Shown: positions 35,751-48,299, counted from the first letter of the stretch. The stretch: 64,000 bases of DNA from Hofstenia miamia (GCA_004352715.1 SCFE01000031.1:1302626-1366625); one strand, 5' to 3'. Notes: a model not told the origin generated them from the letters alone. Program-made: numbers and translations.

Positions 35751-38700
35751 AACATTATTTTATGATTAAAAGTAATGATCACATAGCTGCACTATCCATT
35801 CCGAAGAAGTGTTGTAGCAAACAAACTGCAAAAACACACAAAAAACAAACATTGAATTGAATTTTCAGAAACCACACTAAAAGGAACAACATTCTACAAA
35901 GCCAACCAAATAAATACTGTAGTTATACCTACGCTCGCTTCTCTGTTTAAATGGTTTTACATATTGTGTGTCTATTAAAAATATGAATGTTTGCTTACCA
36001 CTGTATAAATTAAATATAACATTCCAGTTCTAAGCATTTCAGATGCGATTACAATAAATCAATCAAATATTATATTTTAACTATGGTTTATAAATAATTG
36101 ATTAATAACTCATCTTAAAATACAATAGCCTTCAAAATATTAAATTTCAACTAAATATTTAACTCGTTAAATATATCGGTATCATCCATTGATTACCATA
36201 TAAATATATTTTATTTAAATTTTAAGAAGTAGCCAAATTTTAAACTGATATGAATATACTCAATGGGTACTAACGAAAGATTAAATTTAATTAAATAGTG
36301 GATATATAAATTTAGTGAAACAGCAATATAATTTCACGCAAATTTAGCACTATCCATGCAAAAAAAAATGATACATAAAATATGTTTGGATTCACATCCA
36401 TCTCTGATGAAAAAGTGTTATAGGTGAATGTCCCTCAAAATGTTGTTCATTTTGCAATTTACAAAATCCTTAAACTTAGATAGGCTAATACAACTTCAAC
36501 TTCAATTTTATAAAGCAATTCAATTTTTATCATCTCTGTCGATTGCCTACGTTGCAATTCCTTTTTTTGAGAATTCTCTATCGACAGTGTTTGCTAATAT
36601 TATTAACCTATTTATATTACCAATGGGTGTAGCTACGTTTGAATTTATTGCAAGGATAATCCATCAGATGTATATGATATGAATATATAAATATATATAA
36701 GTCAGTAAAAGGAAACGATGACATTGAACAATGGCCAATTGTTTCATGAATTATTCAGAATCTGACCCTTGTTCTCTTTTGACTACTCTCTGAGATACAT
36801 TCAAAGACTAGAGAAGAATGCAAGTATTAAAAATAGTAATTTGTATTGCCAAGATCTATTAAGTATTTATATAGTAAAGGCGGTTCTTTGGGTTGGTGCA
36901 GGGTTGGATTGATCAAATTGTACAGAGAATATTACTCTGTAGCATACGAATAGGATCTCGATTATACACTTGTCCGCTTGCCTGTATATATAATTAATAA
37001 AGTTGTGACAGACAAAAAACTTGGAAAATGTTGATTTTAAGATTTAATTTTATAATTTACCGCAACGTAGCTAGAAGTTCTTTATTTATGTGATTTGTTC
37101 AACAAAAGGGTAGTCTTGCGGTATGTCCATACCGAAACCGATACCACGGTTTTTGCCTAAAAAATTGATGCGTATTTTACTTAAGAGTATTTGTACTGTA
37201 TGCAAGCACGCGAGTCGTTATGTTCAGTATTTCTGTACGAGCCTTTAGATTTGGCATGTTGGAAAATCAGGGCATTTCCTTAGAATAAAGATCTATTGAT
37301 AATGCAGTTACAATTATATGGTTGATTAGCACACAAATGGTGTCATAAACACCTTCATAAAAACGAACTATTTATATATTTTTTTCCTAAAAAATCATAT
37401 TTAAAAATGTCCCCATTCGAGTTAAGGTGCATTTATTCCTTTTTAATGCTACATTCATTATTATGAAATTTAAATCCTTTTAAGTTAGGCTCAAGGTCGA
37501 AACATTAATTGAAGTTTTAATAAACTGGTGATATGTAACATTTCTGTAAAGTTACACTTGTTTCTTGCCTTGCCTTTTCATATTAACCCTCATTTTACTG
37601 GGATATTTTTTATACCTGTAATGGCTTCCCCAGATAATGTTTAAACGCTTATAAATCACGAAATAATCAAGATATTTAAAATTGGAAAACACCACAAGAT
37701 AGAGAATTATCTCCTCTTTCTTTTTCGATTTAAATTCGCTACCTGACTTTGTCCCTTCCAAGCACGCCTTAGTGTGACTGACACTGCACAGCACTCACAC
37801 TTTTTCTTCAGAAAACAAAATATTTCAAGACAGTTGTTGTTCCCATTACATTAAACCGCGTCATTAATTGATTCATAAGTATGAAAAGAATTTGAATATT
37901 TTTTAAAAAATCGGATTTCTCATTGAAAAAAATACTATTTGTATGCATGTTAGGCACAAATCTTCCTCATTGTGTGAGTGGGTCCAACCCCATAGATGTG
38001 TCAATGCAAAAGGCTTTTACAAAAATGTTCAAAAATGTAGACAAATCGCTTTGTTGCTTAACACTAGAAGAAATATTGCTAAACATCGTTCTATGGACCA
38101 TTTAAAAATGCGATTTTATTTATCAGGGACTAATGTTCAATAAAATTCATGCATGTTTATAATTCCTAGGTCTATCATTAGTCAATAAAGTTCAAACTTA
38201 CAAAACAATTTTCTTTTAAATAGGAACTCCGAAAAACTTCATATAATTGATATATTCATGGCAAGCTACAACTGCAAAAATGATTTTTTACTTTTGTCTT
38301 TAATTTAATTTTTTAGTGCTAAATAAATACCTAAGAAAATTTAGACCCGAATAATTTCAAACTTTGTGATAAAAAGAATATGTACAAAATGGGAAGTTTA
38401 GTTAAATAGTCAATTTTATAAGTTGGCATTTTTAGGTAAAAAATAACACCCCTAGAAAATACCGTTAATCCTGGTGTATAAGCCTCCACCGTTTATATGG
38501 CGCACTCCAAACTGTTTTTTGAGTTACAGTAATACGCTGCACCCGAGATTCCAAACTATCTTTGTTCTTCCTTCATACGTTTTCCCATTCATTTAAAACC
38601 TTAATATAACCTAGCCAACAGTACTGGATAGCTTTCTTATTGTTGAATTGATCTTTTTTAGCATCTACGCATTCTAAGAGGTACCTTTAACTAACTCCGA

Positions 38701-38904
38701 AAGCAGTAAGAAATTTACGGATATAATTTTTTGACTGCGTGTATAAGCAGTACCACACACTTTTAAACAAAATTTTAGGTTCACAGTTGCGGCTTTAGCA
38801 CAACTATTATAGTACTTCTTACTAATTCTTTTTAGTTGTTTTGGATGGCAAGTGCCTGCCACTATTATTTTGATCTTAATGTTTTTTTCAAATATATATA
38901 TATA

Positions 38905-39085
38905 NNNNNNNNNNNNNNNNNNNNNNNNNNNNNNNNNNAAGTCTGCCCCTGAAATGATCATTGATACGATTAAGAATTTTGCTTTCATCCTTTTTTAGGT
39001 AAATATTTTTGGATTGCGCAGAACTATGATGTTGTAGTCTTTATAAAATATTGTCTTTAGAGAAAGGTCGTTTTTATTGAATATG

Positions 39086-39103
<18 letters not shown>
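38905..39103. repeat. 34-N gap followed by a block identical to 45705-45869
   Basis: From AAGTCTGCCCCTGAAATG to the TA run, 38939-39103 matches 45705-45869 base for base at a constant offset of 6766. About 140 bp is non-repetitive. One copy abuts a gap, so a misplaced contig end is likelier than a recent duplication. Confidence 0.88.
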
Positions 39104-39121
<18 letters not shown>

Positions 39122-40938
39122 ATATATGATTCACATATAAAATTAATTTTTCATATTTACACCGATCCCGCGGTATTTTGAGTGATACCGAGCCGAGACC
39201 CAAAATTTTCATACCGTTGGGCTTTGCAAAAGGGTATACGATGTTACTTAAATCTTTAATTACTTCCTCCTTCAAGATAAGCGCTTAGCAATTTAACAGT
39301 AATTTGGAGTTATTTTAATTTTTAACATTTGTGCCTCATCTAGTTTAATTAAATCACTGATTATTGGTATGCAAAATTCTTGTTACACATATCAAGGTTG
39401 GCGCGCCGTTTGTTAGTTTTAATTATTGCAATGTATTCTTTTCAAAGATTTTCTTCCCTTTTCTAATAGATTGAGAATCTTTAAGTACAAATTAAGAAGT
39501 TTTGTTTCTGCCACACGCTACTCTTTGTTTTACTTTGGGATATTTTTCCTTCGGGTCGATCTGAATTTCGAAACTCTATTCTTGTCTGCGCACATGCGTC
39601 TATCAATACCATAAATGTGTTAGGTGCAGCAAACAACAATTTAGTTGAATACTATGCTACGTATACATATAGATATTCTTTTTCTTTCACTTCCTAAAAG
39701 TCACCATTAAATAATCAACTGTTTTTCAAGTACGAGAAAATATATTTTAGCAGTACGTTTATAATTGGCTAAGTATTAGTAATTTATAATTTTAGCATAT
39801 AGATATAGCATTAATTAATTAATGCAATGCACATTAAAAATTAGTGGGCATCACATTCGCTAGATAGATAAAAATTTTGTAACAAAGGTCTTGCAATCAG
39901 AAAATTATATATATATATATATAATCGATTAAGCAAACATGAAATGTGCTATTCAATATCGAATCAACACAACTCGAGTTGGCTCACTCCGCCTCGAAAA
40001 CTGTTCGAGTGCTCACAGAGCTCTACTTTCAACAGCTAACTTTCAAACGCTTTCCCGTCCATACGCTGTAGCAGTCAAATTATCCGTATATTGTTCAATA
40101 GAAAAAATTTTAATCGATGTGTCTCATGTCATTATAAATTGCTGGAAATAATCTAATGAATTATTGTTGGTATTACGAAAAGTGCAACACTGAAATATTT
40201 AGCATGTATTTAAGAAGAATTTTAAATGGTTGAGTGGTCAACAGCAACGTTTGCATATTCTTAGAGGTATTTTCCTTTAAAACAAACTCACGGTTTATAA
40301 CGACTACTTAAAAGTGTAAAGAAATTGCTTCCTTTTAGAGGCATATATAGATTGGAAAGAAATTAAAATATCAGAAGCACTCCTTTAAAGTCTGCTCGAT
40401 CAATTACTAAATCAAAACTCCATAAAAGATGTAAGCTCTTTCAAGTTTTTTGGCTTTAATATATAAGTTCACATTCTAACTTTATCTATAGCTATAAATT
40501 CGGACATAGATTCTACATCTAATATAATGCTAGAGGAGGTTTGCAGTTTATGCAAGTTTTTCAATACAATATAAAATACACGAAGTATGAAAAAAATATT
40601 AAGATATTATGCAAACCAATTCAAAAAATAAGAATTTCCTACACAACACCGCTAATTAACAAAGTATACAGAAATTACTTCGCCTCTGGATTTCAATATT
40701 GCTAATATTCTAGAAAGGGTGGATATTCCAAATCGAAATATAATGATATTACTTACAAAGGAACATCAACAATATGTACATTTCAAAGGAACTTTAAGGT
40801 AATCAATATGAAAGATGAACTTCATCTTGAACTGGATTTGGTATTGTGTTTAAACAATAATTCCAATAATACTATCAGGATAGGAACCGCAAATGCTGAA
40901 TTGAACCTTAAAATTAGCTGACATCAGGGAAATTAATT

Positions 40939-41330
40939 GATTTTGTTTTATCATTGTTATCGATGTTGCAAACAATTCCCAAGACCGTGCACACATCTGG
41001 AGCCGTTCCAAGAGTAATTAAGTCGATTTCCGCGCAACATTTCCTTGATGTGTGCGCCCGGCTTTAGGGTATTTCATAATTACTGTAACTTATTCGAGGC
41101 TGAGTCGTATTAATGCATCGATATTCCGCGCAACTCATTAATTGATTTTCCCTTATCATTTTGTGCAACATCTATAATCGAAAACAACAATGTTTTATCA
41201 TTGTCATCGATGTTGCAAACAATTCCTCAACACCCTGTAGACATCTTGGAGTCGCTTCCAAGAGGAGTTATATCGAGGTCCGCCCAACATCACCCTGATG
41301 TATGCGCCGGCCTAAATGACAGTGACATTG
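40939..41330. repeat. Diverged direct repeat, two copies of about 135 bp
   Basis: The copy at about 40939-41075 and the copy at about 41190-41325 share TTTTATCATTG, ATCGATGTTGCAAACAATTC, TTCCAAGAG, a CGCxCAACAT block and GATGT(G/A)TGCGCC in the same order, with many substitutions. The start of the motif (TTAATTGATTTT then TTATCATT) recurs a third time near 41138-41162. It may be the remains of a tandem array with a period near 250 bp. Confidence 0.8.
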
Positions 41331-43293
41331 AGTGAATGAGTATAACTAAATTTGCATTCTCTTCGTTTTCTAGCAATTCTTGAAGGTTTTCTCATTCAAG
41401 TAATATGTCTACACGCATGCCCTCAAATTTCTTTTCTACTTGAATTGAAAATATTTTGTTCGATGTATCAATTAGAATGTTAGCCGTATAACTGATAAAT
41501 TCTACGTTATATGGTACATATTATCACCGATACGAATTACTGTTTACAGAGTGGAATTTTACAATATCGTCTATATGAAAGTGATAATCCTACAGAACGA
41601 GGATTCATGAATTTAATGGAGCTGAAAATCAAAAGATAAATGATGAATAAATCAAATACGTGCTTAAAGTAGAGCCCTAAGCGAGAAATAGATAAACACA
41701 CATAGTTTCGAAACGACTTGTTTTTCATTTTTGTGTGATAATCTGTTAAAGCACGTATTTACTAAGATAAACAATGAAAACACAGCTAAAGAAAAATACA
41801 GACTATATAATTTGAGCCATGTTACTTCCGCATTTAAAGGGAATGCATGTGTTTACAGATTAGGATTTTGCGATTGCAAAGAATTTTATTGGTTTCAGCA
41901 GGTGGAAATGGGCATAATATTTTGGTCTATATCCGACCTGCCCGACGAAACCGTAGGCCCATCCTTTATACAGCCTGTTGTACTTTAATTATAAAGTATG
42001 GCACTAATGTAAAAGTTTAATAAATTATGCTGCATTCACTGTATTTGGTTGAATTTGCATAATTGGTTGCACTGCTGCGTAATTATAAGTTATTTTTGAA
42101 ATTGCGGAATATTTTTTCCAATAATTCGGTTAAATTCAAGACCAGGTCCGACCCTGCCATGCTCTGTCCGGTATATTTCCATCTCTTGGTGCCTACCCAA
42201 TTAGGGCATTTTGGATTTACTTTCAGTTAACCTTATGGCAGTCCCATTGTTTCATGTAGTATCAACGCAGTACTATTTTGAAATTTTAGTAATATCTTCA
42301 AATTCGTGGTCTCACTGTTTCCATTTATGGTCCCAGCCCCATTTTAATCCCAGTCTCTCTAAAATACTTAGTCCAGGCCTTAAGCCGCACCTTAGCTCTT
42401 ATCTAACGCCTGACCCACAGATCCCTATTTGAGATTAAAAACTTACTTAATGTAAATCCAGTTGGGTGCCTTCACATGCAGACGGTCGTAGCAAATGCAT
42501 GTAAATATTTATTATGTAGCTGCTGCAAAACAAAAGCAGTTCTTAAGGAAGCAATGTTTCTAAGTGATTATTTAAAGATATTTCCAAGTTTTTTTCGAAG
42601 TATGAATATCAGTATACTTGTACACAATAACACTAAAGTAAAGTTAAATGTATTTAAAGGTAATATTTTCGCAGCAGATAGCAAATAGAATTTTTAACAA
42701 ATTGATTGACTCTTCGCACCCTACTTATCTATTTAAGCAAATTGGTAGACCTTTGAATCCATTTACAATGAAATTTACTTGATTTGTGTAAAAAAAACTT
42801 TTCAAATTTAAGATTTCAAAATGCATTTAATAACATATGGAAAAATCATTTTCTTATTCTGTGAAACTGTCATACAAGCTTCTGGTATTTTAGATATATA
42901 CGTAAAAATGGTTTGTATACATGTTTTGTTTAATTAAAAAATTATACATGAAAATGCACCTCAAATCCTTAAATTTTCAAGGAATCCTAAGCAAATCTCC
43001 AGAATCAAATGCATCCGCATTAAATTAGAGGACAAAGTAACTATCATTAAGGTGATATTTGAAACATGTGCTCTAATAGAACATGATTTTTGAAGATCAA
43101 AGTAGCATTTGCATTAATAATTCTAAAGGAACTATGAAGTTAAAATTTATTAAAAATTTTGGAAACCTCGGCCTAGTTTTACACGTCCTCTTGAAAAAAT
43201 TGGGCTTCTGATCAGAGATGGTTTTCTTATAGAAAATGTGTCAGATGAATGCTCAGAAAGTGCAAGAACTATCTGCCACTCAAAATAGTGATA

Positions 43294-43325
<32 letters not shown>
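43294..43325. repeat. (TTA)n microsatellite
   Basis: About ten TTA/ATT units, 260 bp downstream of receptor exon A in the intron. Confidence 0.97.
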
Positions 43326-43326
<1 letters not shown>

Positions 43327-43586
43327 ATGAAATTTTTCCAATAATTTTCACCAACAAAATATCTGGAAACAGAAAATAATTTTATGAGAAATTTATTATT
43401 ACGATTTCAATCCAGATTAAAATGTGATGAAAGTTAGATCGTTGGACGAAGGGATTAGTGAAAAGGAAAGTGCAAGTGAGTCGTAGTTAATAAGAAATGA
43501 TAAGCTAAAATTCTGATTTGTGATATTCGCCTGTATCAACTTTAAATTAAAGAATTTTACAATACATGTTAAAACAGCTTTCTTAC

Positions 43587-43725
43587 CATATCCACTTCGC
43601 TAATTGGCCCAATGCTGTCCACATTCATAGTGATGTTAACAATAACTGGACTGCCGCCAAACCTTGGTCTTAGTCGATTGTCATAATCCAATAAAAGACT
43701 GTCCAAAACCAAGCTCACCGGATCT
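43587..43725 (-). CDS. Receptor exon A: start of the extracellular ligand domain
   Basis: This 139-bp exon is one base plus 46 codons. It encodes the conserved opening of the ligand domain, including LDYDNRLRPRFGGSPV and SIGPISEVDM, which are typical of GABA-A and glycine receptor subunits. An N-I-T glycosylation sequon lies between them. The acceptor is TTTTAG followed by A (AG at 43727-43726), so the first codon is split. The donor is ATG|GTAAGA (GT at 43586-43585), phase 0, matching exon B. The exon that should precede it, with signal peptide and start codon, was not recognised in 43726-64000. A CR1-like LINE 3' end lies about 240 bp upstream. Confidence 0.93.
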
Positions 43726-43959
43726 CTAAAACAAAATACATTAATCTCAACCCAATACAAATTAAGGCACGTAAAGTCACAGATTTCAATTCGGGACTTA
43801 AAATAAATACAGTCAACACTTGGCAAGAAATTCTTTGGAGAAAAGGGGATTTAAATCTGGTTCACTGTTAGTCAAAGTGGATAGTGTTTTGTATTTGTTT
43901 GTATGTCTCATGATTGAAAAAAATTAATGCTAACAACCATTTACTTTCCAGTCCCATGA

Positions 43960-44602
43960 TTACTACTACTACTACTAGGCTTTATTAAACTGTAGATAAG
44001 CATACAATAATATAGAATAACATAAATATAAAAAGCATTACTGATATTTACAAAAATTAAATGATTTTTTGCAGTTGCTGCATAAACATAAGAAGAATCG
44101 TTTACATCCATTACTTTCATATGAATTTTCTAAAAATTCATAAAGAATATCGTACATTTTCTTTTTGCTAATTTTTGGATTTCCAAAGAAATCAAAGTTG
44201 TATTTCTGAATTAAGTAATTCGCAATGCAGCAAATTCTATTAAAGTACCAATGATCACTAGTATTTTTCTTCGTTTTCTTTATAACAAATAGTAGACTTT
44301 TAGTTTTTAGATTATTTTTGAATAGAAATGAAACAACAGTCTAAAATATTAATTAAATCATATTTTCCATGGATTATATCTATTAATTGACGCACATCCT
44401 TTAATTGAAGAAATAACGAAACTCGTGGTCCAATCAATTGTGGTTGGAAAAACGCATGCATGTTTGATAGCTTAAACGTTGGTGCAAAAGAGCAATTAAT
44501 TATTACGTTAGAAGAAAAGGATATTCTGTGAAAAATCAATTGGATTGTACATTTAAAAAAAGGGATCGTGAGATGCACGAATGTAATGTAGTACTCAATC
44601 AC
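43960..44602 (-). pseudogene. CR1/Jockey-like LINE, 5'-truncated 3' end with (TAG)n tail
   Basis: On the minus strand the frame from 44602 includes LQLKDVRQLIDIIHGKYDL, which fits the segment after the reverse transcriptase in CR1/Jockey-type LINEs (a short L-x-x-L-K-D-x-R motif followed by I-H-G-x-x-D-L). In a shifted frame, W-Y-F-N-R-I, a lysine-rich stretch and a final L-C-L-C-S-N-C follow, like the Cys-rich end of such proteins. A (TAG)n tail (43960-43978) ends the copy. It is just 5' of receptor exon A, same strand. Confidence 0.65.
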
Positions 44603-44609
44603 ATGTAAC

Positions 44610-45854
44610 TCATTCTTTTGCTAACAAATAAATGAACAGCCAAATGACCTCATCTGCTGAAAAAGTAATCGATGATGGCAGTCTAGATAAATATGATTTT
44701 ATGAATATATTTATTTTCACCTAAATTTTACATTGTTAATATAATTTAATTATATAAATTGAGTTTACAGATGCTAACGACACGTAATCGCGTGTTGCAC
44801 CTCTCATAAACTCTGTTTAATGTTTTTTTAGCTAATTCGATTATCTGAACAAATCGATTATATTTAACTGACCACCAAATGTTCGGATTGTCTAGTGTCT
44901 ACTGTAATTCAATAAAAGTTAGGTCTATTTCAACTTGTCAAATTTATAGTGCTAATAAAACTAAGTCGAAAAAATACGCTTTTGTGCTTCAATCAAAAAT
45001 TGTGGAAGCAGTGATACTCCACAAGGCAATAAATTATGTACATTTTGTTAATTATAGCAAAACGATCTATTGATCTTTACAATTACCAATAATAAATACA
45101 TTTCCTGCCTCTAAATATGTAATTTTATCTGCGGATTAAATATTGAAAAGTTCCCACAAAATTATTTCAGTCCAAATGAATAATTAAGTAGATGACCGAT
45201 TGATTGTGCAGGATAAATTCTTCGTCACTCTCCTGCTGTCGGCAACACACAGTGGCACTTTTGCTTTGGAGTGAAAAAGGGCGGACTCTTTACAAATTCT
45301 CATTCAAAAAGCAATAAAATCTGTCAAGTGAGCGAGCTTAACTTTATGTGGGTCTTAAGTTTAGAAAAGTAAAGTATAACCGCATAAATCTTTTTGTGAC
45401 AAACTATAACTTTGATTTGTGAGATGAACAAAAACTATTCCCAAGGCAAATCAAAAGTAATATTTGCAACAACAGTGGAAAAAAGACCAAACTTAAAAAT
45501 TATTGCTGTAAAATATAAAAAAGAGAATTATATAAACTAATATAGTTGTGCCCAAATTTATAATGACAACATTTTATAAAAAAATATTGTTTTTCATCAT
45601 TTATTGCACAAAAAAATAAATATTTTCCTTCGCCAATTGCACAGCCATATATAAATTTATTGTTGCAAATAATCAAAGAAATTGTAAATTAGAATAGACA
45701 AGGAAAGTCTGCCCCTGAAATGATCATTGATACGATTAAGAATTTTGCTTTCATCCTTTTTTAGGTAAATATTTTTGGATTGCGCAGAACTATGATGTTG
45801 TAGTCTTTATAAAATATTGTCTTTAGAGAAAGGTCGTTTTTATTGAATATGTAT

Positions 45855-45899
<45 letters not shown>

Positions 45900-46943
45900 A
45901 AGCATCCATTACTAGTTTTAAGCTCGACTAGTTTTACTTTTGACTATATTCGACTTGGCTTGCCACAGAGAACCTCTCAATGAGGTTCGTTTAAACTCAC
46001 TATTTTTGTTAAACATATTGCGCTCTCAGTCTCAGAATTGTTTACATAGCTTTTCCTATTATGTAATACACATTAAAAATAATGTTATGAAAATGGTATA
46101 TTGAATGAAAAAATTATAAAAATCTGAACAAGTAAATTAAAACGCAGAAATATACATTTGCTGGACTTAACAAAGGCTTGTATATTTAATCCAGTGCACA
46201 AGCTCTGCTTAGCTCGGGTCGGCTCGTTCACACGTCTGACAAGAAGTGAATCCCAAGAATTTATTTATGCAAAAATCACATTGCAGTTATTGATATTTTG
46301 AAAAGCTTTCAATAATGAATATTTACATCAGCCATTATTTTGTAAACAGGCATTATTATCTGGGGTAATGAAATTCTAGAGCAATCGAATTCAAAAACGT
46401 TTATTTCTTATAAAATATTGTCGACATATAAATGAATTTTCAGTTTGTGCTAGCCTAGCACTTGGAAGAATGAAACTATTGATATTCAAAATTGAATTTC
46501 TTGTAACTAAATTTCTTATTTCCAAAACGGTATCAGATGGTTGTATCCAATGAACTCCTTAAACTTAAAAAAATATTTAGTAGACAGCTGTTAGTAATAA
46601 TTTCAGTTAGTTTGTTATTTACAAATTGGAAAGAAATCGGTTCCATTAAAATTTCTTTTATGAATAAACTGGCATCAATTAAAAGGAACTTGTGCTAAGT
46701 GGATTTTAATTGCCACGGAAATAAGGGCCTTGGGGAACATGCGCCAATATTTGTATAAGAACCTTTTTTCATGGCATAAAAGTGCGAAAACATGTCTAAT
46801 TAGTTATCAAAAAATACATTTGAGAAATATGTTCAGGTAGAATAATAAAAATTAATTTGAGAAGTTCTTCAAAGGAGCTCGTGCGTAATAAAGCTTTCAA
46901 ACAGATTACATAATATGTAGTATAATATAAATAATAATAATAA
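44610..46943. other. Upstream of receptor exon A, AT-rich
   Basis: This is where the preceding receptor exon might lie, but no signal-peptide exon was recognised on the minus strand. Contains the duplicate block 45705-45869, a TA run (45850-45896), CTCG-rich word patches (45920-45995, 46196-46240) and an (AAT)n run (46931-46943) entering a gap. Confidence 0.45.
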
Positions 46944-47445
46944 NNNNNNNNNNNNNNNNNNNNNNNNNNNNNNNNNNNNNNNNNNNNNNNNNNNNNNNNN
47001 NNNNNNNNNNNNNNNNNNNNNNNNNNNNNNNNNNNNNNNNNNNNNNNNNNNNNNNNNNNNNNNNNNNNNNNNNNNNNNNNNNNNNNNNNNNNNNNNNNNN
47101 NNNNNNNNNNNNNNNNNNNNNNNNNNNNNNNNNNNNNNNNNNNNNNNNNNNNNNNNNNNNNNNNNNNNNNNNNNNNNNNNNNNNNNNNNNNNNNNNNNNN
47201 NNNNNNNNNNNNNNNNNNNNNNNNNNNNNNNNNNNNNNNNNNNNNNNNNNNNNNNNNNNNNNNNNNNNNNNNNNNNNNNNNNNNNNNNNNNNNNNNNNNN
47301 NNNNNNNNNNNNNNNNNNNNNNNNNNNNNNNNNNNNNNNNNNNNNNNNNNNNNNNNNNNNNNNNNNNNNNNNNNNNNNNNNNNNNNNNNNNNNNNNNNNN
47401 NNNNNNNNNNNNNNNNNNNNNNNNNNNNNNNNNNNNNNNNNNNNN
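46944..47445. other. Assembly gap (502 N)
   Basis: Preceded by (AAT)n and followed directly by RLE-LINE coding sequence, so the missing bases probably include more of that element. Confidence 0.95.
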
Positions 47446-48290
47446 GATTAGAAGTTACAGAGCAGAGGCTTGCAGGGCAAGTGAGAAAGTTACAGTTGGA
47501 TGAGAGTAGGGGGAAAAAGAGAGTTGAACAGGCTAAGCAGAGGGAAGATGAAGTGATAGACGTTGAGGCACAATTGGCGGAAGAAGCAGCAATCAAGGAA
47601 AAGATGAAGGAAGAAATAGGTGAGAGAACTAGGTTGCCAATTCCAAGAGGAGTTAAGAAAAGAAAGCTAGCAGTAGAGACAGCAAAGGTCAATAAAGTGT
47701 TGGAGAGGATAGATGCTAGGAGTGTCACAGAAGTAAATAGCTTAGTGTATGCAGGCGCATGGGAAGTGTTAAAGAATGTAGGCATGGACATAAAGAAGAA
47801 AAGACGACAAGAAGATAAGGGAGACAGCAAGCCAGCAAGTCAGCATGGGAGAGAAGAATTGAGCAAAGTGATAGAAGCCTGGAGGCCAGACATAGTAATA
47901 GTAGACAAAGAGAAAAGTTTGGGAACAGTGATAGACAAAGCAGTACCAAAGGACAGGAATGTAGAAAGAGAAGATAGACAAGTACAGGGAGTTGGCAGTG
48001 GAAATAGAAAGGCTGTGGAAGTTAAAGAAAGTTGAAGTAGTCCCGGTAGTTGTAGAAGCACTAGGAGCAGTGAGTAAGAAGCATAAGAGATACTTGGAGG
48101 AGTTGGGAGTACCAAAGTCGGGAGGAGCAGTAGCACATAAGGCAGCATTGTTAGGAACAGCTAGAGTCCTGAGGAAAGCTCTCAGACTCCCTGGGAACTG
48201 GTGAGTTCCCTGAGCTGAGAGGGATACCAGCATGAAGCTGTGAGATGCAAGGATAATAATAATAATATTAATAAGGTTTATTATAACATA
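47446..48290 (+). pseudogene. RLE-type LINE, internally deleted copy lacking the reverse transcriptase
   Basis: The first frame (to 48035) has a charged, coiled-coil-like start, then the N-terminal motif ITETN-like S-V-T-E-V-N-S-L-V-Y-A-G-A-W. About 25 residues on it jumps to EAWRPDIVIVDKEK, the PD...D endonuclease-like box that normally follows the reverse transcriptase. A one-base shift near 47970 leads to the tail with VVPVVVEALGAVSKKHKRYL and ALLGTARVLRKALRLPG, ending at a stop near 48204. A 3' UTR and an (AAT)n tail (about 48254-48272) follow. The polymerase is therefore missing by an internal deletion that stayed in frame, giving a non-autonomous derivative. Confidence 0.78.
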
Positions 48291-48299
48291 AAAATGGAC

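Larger units (their letters stand above)
35760..43586. other. Receptor intron between exons A and B, last part
   Basis: AT-rich. Contains ATACCG word tracts (37123-37155 and 39156-39238), a gap with a displaced duplicate (38905-39103), a CTCGA-rich patch (39972-40030), a diverged direct repeat (40939-41330), a GC-richer word tract (41928-42430) and a (TTA)n run (43294-43325). No gene recognised. Confidence 0.5.
913..43725 (-). other. Cys-loop anion-channel subunit gene (GABA-A/glycine receptor-like), 6 visible exons
   Basis: Gene-level entry joining the six exons listed separately. The order from 43725 down to 913 follows the family: N-terminal ligand domain, loops A and E, Cys-loop, loops B and C, M1-M3, then the M3-M4 loop. 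Phases match at every junction: 0, 2, 1, 1, 0. About 400 codons are visible, against roughly 450-500 expected for a subunit. Missing are the signal-peptide exon and M4. The product should be a plasma-membrane subunit of a pentameric ligand-gated channel. The P-A-R motif before M2 predicts anion selectivity. Whether it answers to GABA, glycine or another ligand cannot be read from the sequence. Introns are about 20.6, 2.8, 7.9, 1.1 and 9.3 kb and are full of transposon remains. Confidence 0.93.

Noticed and set aside
35353-35751. 132-codon hydrophobic plus-strand ORF resembling a membrane protein
   Set aside because: Pyrimidine-rich antisense of a purine-rich LINE remnant; hydrophobicity follows from composition.
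45195-45270. Plus-strand frame with K-F-F-V-T-L-L-L-S-A, a possible signal peptide
   Set aside because: Wrong strand for the receptor, short, no start codon in good context.
46796-48233. Minus-strand hydrophobic ORFs over 47446-48233
   Set aside because: Antisense of the LINE coding sequence on the plus strand.
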